Shown: positions 23,156 to 26,722 of the stretch, one piece after another
Position numbering within the stretch: position 1 is the first letter of the stretch
How the letters are laid out: every line of letters begins with the position of its first letter
Assembly (NCBI GenBank): GCA_039934475.1
Contig: JBDTMC010000042.1
Span: 1-26,722 of the forward strand
Origin: JBDTMC01 sp039934475
Lineage (GTDB): Bacteria; Acidobacteriota; Terriglobia; Bryobacterales; Bryobacteraceae
Length of the DNA stretch: 26,722 nucleotides
Reading direction: 5' to 3'
Translations under genes and position numbers: made by a program
The notes under the pieces: model-generated
Told to the model about the DNA's origin: nothing
Database searches by the model: none
What the model saw: only the letters and a program-made list of their open reading frames with translations

Positions 23156-25597
23156 TTATTCCTGACGCAACGCCAGTATGGGATCGATGCGAGAGGCGCG
23201 CAAGGCGGCGAGGCAACCAACGCACAATGTGACCGTACTCAACACGAAGACAACCAGAAGCAGCGCTGGCAAGTCCGCTGTATTTACCCCGAATAGCCAA
23301 GCCGAGAGAGCTCGGCCGGCAGCCACTGAGCCCGCCAAACCCACCACCGATCCCGCAAGGGCACAAACCAAGCCTTCCCCCACGATGAGGCGTATCACCC
23401 TTGACATTGTTGCACCCAAGGCGATGCGGATTCCGATTTCGCGGGTGCGCTGCACCACGGTGGAAACCATCAATCCGTGCAAACCGACGGCAGCCAGTAG
23501 CAGGGCGCACGAGGCGAAGACACCGAGCAGCGCAGTCTGGAAGCGGCGCGGGCTATCGAGTTCGCGCAGTCGCTCTTCTACAGACGTAACTTCAAACGGG
23601 GGCAGGGACGGATCGGTTGAGCGCACGGCTTCACGCACAGCCGTGATGAGGGAACCTGGAGCGGCATCCGTGCGGATCACCATTTCCATTCTTTGAAGAG
23701 ACCACTGCCGGATGGACCAGTAGAATGTCGGATCGACGAGACCGTCGCGATTTCGCGATACGTCGCCAACCACGCCTACCACCGTCATCCAGCTGCCTGC
23801 CTTACCTTGCAACACCTCCTGGAAACGCTTGCCCAGGGGATTCTCCGCAGGCCAGAAACGACGGGCCATGGTTTCGTTGACAATCGCCGCGGCGGGCCCG
23901 CCCGGAACTTCGGTGGAGGTGAACAGCCGTCCTTGGCGAAGCGGAATTCCCATTGCTTGAAAGTAGTTGTCGCTGACCAAGTCGCGATCGTGACGCTGGG
24001 GAACAGCCGCAAAGGGACGGTCCGATGTAACGATGCTCTCATTGGGCGTTTGTCCGTTGAAGATCCCAATGGCCGCAGAGCCTGCTGCCGCCTCGCGAAC
24101 CCCTGGCAGCGCATTGATCTTCTGTATGGTCTGTGCAACAAACGCGCGAACCCGCTCTTCACTGCCGTAGCGGGAGTCGGGGAGATCCACCGACATCGTC
24201 AGCAAGTGTGTCGTATCGAATCCAGGGTTTACTTCGAGAAGCAACTGGAAGCTACGGACCAACAAGCCCGCGGCACCCAATAGCATCACGGCGAGGGCGA
24301 ATTGAATGGTGACAAGGTACTGGCGGAGGCGATTGGCAGCGGGACCGGCGGAGGCTGTGCGGCCTGCATCGCGCAGGCTAGCCTCGGGACGCGTGGCGGT
24401 AGCCTGAAGCGCCGGAAGGGTTCCGAAGATGGCGCCGGCGATCACGCTGAGTCCCACGGTGAAAGCGAACACCGTGAAGCTGATGCCGGCTCCCTCCAAA
24501 CGGGGCACACCGGGCGGAGCCCAAGCCATGACCGCGCGGAGTCCAGCGGCGGCGGCCAACAACCCAAGCAGACCGCCCGTGACGAAGAGGATAAGGTTCT
24601 CTGCGACAAGCTGGCACAGAATCCGGCCGCGACTGGCGCCTAGTGCAGCGCGGATCGCTAACTCTCTTTGGCGGTGCCGCGCACGGACCGCGAGCAGGCT
24701 CGTGATACTGGAGCAGGCGATGAGCAGCACGCATAAAACGGCGCCTTCCAGCAGCCACAGCGAGCGACGCAGGCCCGCGCCGGCGATCTGCTCCGCGAGG
24801 GGGATCACGCGCACACCCAAACCGGTATCAGTGGCAGGGTGCTCGCGGGCCAGGGCTTGGGAGAGCATAGTCATGTCTGCCCGCGCCTGGGTGAGAGAGG
24901 AGCTGGGCTTCAGCCGAGCCAAGGCTCCGAAGGCGTCCGCGATGCGAAACTTCTCCTGCTGCCACAGCGCCCATCGCGAGTCACTCGCCAGGGGCAGCCA
25001 CAGCTCCGTATTGCGGTCTGGAAATTGGAACTGCGGAGGCATCACTCCGATGATCGTGAAGCTGCGACCGTCAAGGGTAAGCGGCTTACCCAGAACATCC
25101 GTATCCGCGGCGAAGCGGCGTTGCCAGAATCCATGGCTGAGGATCACGAACGCATCACCTCGCTGCGCTTCCTGCGGGGAGAGAGCGCGACCGAGAATGG
25201 GCTGAATACCCAGCAAGTCGAAGAAATTGCCCGATGTCTTGGCGGCTTGGATTCGTTGCGGGCCTTCAAGGGTAGTCCATATCACTTGTGAGGCTTCCGG
25301 CCGGAGGAAGATGGCGACGTCTTCCAAGGTATGATTTCGTTGGCGCCAATCCTGAATTATCGGACCGGAACTCCAATCCCATTCAATCCGTTTCGCTGGG
25401 ACGGTTTTCCAAACCACCGCTAGACGTTGGGCATCGCGGTAAGGAAGCGGGCGAAAGAGTACGGCCTCCATCACGCTGAAGAGGGTAGAGTTCGCGCCGA
25501 TGGCCAAGGCAAGAACTACGACCGTCGTGACGGTGAATGCGGGCGTGCGAAGAAGGGCCCTCGCCCCGTATCTCAGGTCCTGAAGGAGCGCTTCCAC
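23156..25597 (-). CDS. ABC transporter permease, duplicated MacB/FtsX type (ADOP-like)
   Basis: 813 residues from a GTG at 25597. It opens E-A-L-L-Q-D-L-R-Y-G-A-R-A-L-L-R-T-P-A-F, the hallmark start of the 'acidobacterial duplicated orphan permeases'. It contains two MacB-type periplasmic modules (about 45-260 and 460-650), each followed by FtsX-type helices: 22-40, about 278-395 and 425-448, then 685-800. Conserved R-E-L-A-I-R-A-A-L-G-A-S-R and R-E-I-G-I-R-I-A-L-G-A-T loops (the ATPase contact) are present in both halves, and the protein ends I-D-P-I-L-A-L-R-Q-E. No ATP-binding gene is next to it, as usual for these permeases. Substrate is unknown; MacB-like machines move lipoproteins, peptides or drugs. 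The start is 9 bases after the E1 stop. Confidence 0.93.
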   Translation of the reverse strand: MEALLQDLRYGARALLRTPAFTVTTVVVLALAIGANSTLFSVMEAVLFRPLPYRDAQRLAVVWKTVPAKRIEWDWSSGPIIQDWRQRNHTLEDVAIFLRPEASQVIWTTLEGPQRIQAAKTSGNFFDLLGIQPILGRALSPQEAQRGDAFVILSHGFWQRRFAADTDVLGKPLTLDGRSFTIIGVMPPQFQFPDRNTELWLPLASDSRWALWQQEKFRIADAFGALARLKPSSSLTQARADMTMLSQALAREHPATDTGLGVRVIPLAEQIAGAGLRRSLWLLEGAVLCVLLIACSSITSLLAVRARHRQRELAIRAALGASRGRILCQLVAENLILFVTGGLLGLLAAAAGLRAVMAWAPPGVPRLEGAGISFTVFAFTVGLSVIAGAIFGTLPALQATATRPEASLRDAGRTASAGPAANRLRQYLVTIQFALAVMLLGAAGLLVRSFQLLLEVNPGFDTTHLLTMSVDLPDSRYGSEERVRAFVAQTIQKINALPGVREAAAGSAAIGIFNGQTPNESIVTSDRPFAAVPQRHDRDLVSDNYFQAMGIPLRQGRLFTSTEVPGGPAAAIVNETMARRFWPAENPLGKRFQEVLQGKAGSWMTVVGVVGDVSRNRDGLVDPTFYWSIRQWSLQRMEMVIRTDAAPGSLITAVREAVRSTDPSLPPFEVTSVEERLRELDSPRRFQTALLGVFASCALLLAAVGLHGLMVSTVVQRTREIGIRIALGATMSRVIRLIVGEGLVCALAGSVVGLAGSVAAGRALSAWLFGVNTADLPALLLVVFVLSTVTLCVGCLAALRASRIDPILALRQE

Positions 25598-25606
25598 ACC
25601 GTAAGT

Positions 25607-26722
25607 TTACTTCGCTTTTGGTTTGCGGACTACGCGTTTGCGCCCCGTGGGCGCGGTATTGCCGGTAAAGGCGCTGTCAATGAGATCGGCTTGCTCCTGG
25701 GTGTGGCGCTTCAGTGAGCCGGCGGACGGGCTGGAGCTTTCGGCGCGACCGGCATAGCGAAGAGTGCGGCGGCTTTCGATGAGCAGCGGCTCTATCCATT
25801 CGCGGATATAGCGCCAGGCGCCCATGTTACGCGGCTCTTCCTGCACCCAGACGAGTTCGGCTGAGGCCGAATAGCGCAGCAGTGTATCTCGCAGTTCGTT
25901 GAGCGGGAACGGATAGTACTGCTCCAGGCGAACGAGGGCAATGTTGTCGAGGCCGCGCTCTTCACGCGCAGCCAACAGGTCATAGTAGACCTTGCCCGAG
26001 CACATCAACACCTTTGAAATGTGATCCGGGCGCAGCATCGGATTCTCGTCGCTGATGACTTCCCGGAAACCGCCGGTGATTAGGTCATGAAGGTGCGAAA
26101 CGGCCTTCGCATGACGGAGCAGGCTCTTCGGGGTAAACACGATGAGCGGCTTGCGCATGCCCCTGCGATCGACGCCGCCGTACATTTGCCGGCGGAGCAG
26201 ATGGAAATACTGCGCCGGAGTAGAGGCATTGCACACCTGCATATTGTTTTCCGCGCACAGTGTGAGGAAGCGTTCGATGCGGGCGCTGGAGTGTTCCGGA
26301 CCCTGGCCTTCGTAGCCGTGAGGCAGTAGCAACACCAGGCCGGTAGGCTGACCCCACTTCGATTCGGCGGTGGTGATGAACTGGTCGATCATGATCTGAG
26401 CACCGTTGGCGAAGTCGCCGAACTGGGCTTCCCACATGACGAGGGTGAAAGGATCGCCGACGGTATAGCCAAACTCGAAGCCCATCACGGCATATTCGCT
26501 GAGCGAACTATCGACGACGTCGAACTTACCCTGATCCTTGGAGAGGTGGCGCAGCGGCAGGTAGCCTTGGCCCGATTCGTAATCGTAGAACTCCAGGTGG
26601 CGCTGGCTGAAGGTGCCGCGAGTGGAATCCTGGCCGCTGAGGCGCACGGGGGTGCCTCCCAGTGCCAGTGAACCGAAGGCGAGCGTTTCGCCGAAGGCCC
26701 AGTCTATGGCGCCGCCGTTGAA
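25607..26722 (-). CDS. sucA: 2-oxoglutarate dehydrogenase E1 component, C-terminal part (partial)
   Basis: The frame is open from the window edge to a stop at 25607, giving 371 residues of the C-terminal transketolase-like half. Family blocks are clear: D-S-T-R-G-T-F-S-Q-R-H, L-S-E-Y-A-V-M-G-F-E-F-G-Y, W-E-A-Q-F-G-D-F-A-N-G-A-Q and L-L-P-H-G-Y-E-G-Q-G-P-E-H-S-S-A-R. These hold the pyrimidine-binding and thiamine diphosphate dimer contacts of OGDH E1 and the Kgd-type multifunctional enzymes. The last 30 residues add a basic tail (R-K-R-V-V-R-K-P-K-A-K). The enzyme decarboxylates 2-oxoglutarate in the TCA cycle. Whether an acyltransferase domain is fused at the missing N-terminus (Kgd type) cannot be seen here. 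Confidence 0.95.
   Translation of the reverse strand, partial: FNGGAIDWAFGETLAFGSLALGGTPVRLSGQDSTRGTFSQRHLEFYDYESGQGYLPLRHLSKDQGKFDVVDSSLSEYAVMGFEFGYTVGDPFTLVMWEAQFGDFANGAQIMIDQFITTAESKWGQPTGLVLLLPHGYEGQGPEHSSARIERFLTLCAENNMQVCNASTPAQYFHLLRRQMYGGVDRRGMRKPLIVFTPKSLLRHAKAVSHLHDLITGGFREVISDENPMLRPDHISKVLMCSGKVYYDLLAAREERGLDNIALVRLEQYYPFPLNELRDTLLRYSASAELVWVQEEPRNMGAWRYIREWIEPLLIESRRTLRYAGRAESSSPSAGSLKRHTQEQADLIDSAFTGNTAPTGRKRVVRKPKAK

Overview
The window is GC-rich, densely coding bacterial chromosome and most likely comes from an Acidobacteriota member of the Solibacter/Bryobacter type. The evidence is indirect. There is a full-length duplicated MacB/FtsX 'orphan permease' without an ATPase, a PDZ-membrane-GAF-SpoIIE phosphatase, a Tat-exported Gfo/Idh/MocA oxidoreductase beside RraA-like and sialidase-like genes, and a secretion ATPase joined to pilMNO. 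I saw no rRNA, tRNA, CRISPR array, insertion sequence or phage gene. No stretch longer than 300 bases lacks a gene; the longest gaps are about 85-120 bases.

Layout. (1) 1-6145, minus strand: an operon for a type II secretion / type IV pilus-like machine. It runs ATPase, pilM, pilN, pilO, a PilP/GspC-like protein, then a prepilin-like protein with a very long Phe-Gly/Asn-Pro low-complexity tail that leaves the window. (2) 6232-6973, minus: an intact UPF0175 antitoxin followed by a broken DUF3368 (PIN-type) toxin gene. (3) 7073-11390: an MFS sugar-acid-type transporter on minus, divergent from a plus-strand run of oxidoreductase, RraA-family protein and sialidase-like protein. Together these look like a small carbohydrate or sugar-acid utilisation locus. 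(4) 11440-13865, plus: a Sel1-repeat protein, a radical SAM protein with extra SPASM-like cysteines and a small exported subtilase, overlapping or nearly so. Their joint function is unknown, and this is the most plausible place for an undescribed system. (5) 13907-17781, minus: RidA, a NYN-LOTUS RNA-binding/nuclease-like protein, and the two subunits of an adenosylcobalamin-dependent acyl-CoA mutase. The mutase active-site residues match isobutyryl-CoA mutase better than methylmalonyl-CoA mutase. (6) 17803-18447, plus: the ATP:cob(I)alamin adenosyltransferase that makes the mutase cofactor, divergent from the mutase with only about 21 bases between starts. (7) 18499-26722, minus: an exported protein of unknown function, the PDZ/GAF/SpoIIE phosphatase, a DUF4126-type membrane protein, the orphan permease, and the C-terminal part of a 2-oxoglutarate dehydrogenase E1.

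The clearest functional links are the secretion operon (ATGA overlaps show tight coupling), the mutase with its cofactor-making enzyme, and the transporter/oxidoreductase/RraA/sialidase set. All family assignments come from reading translated sequence by eye; no database search was run.
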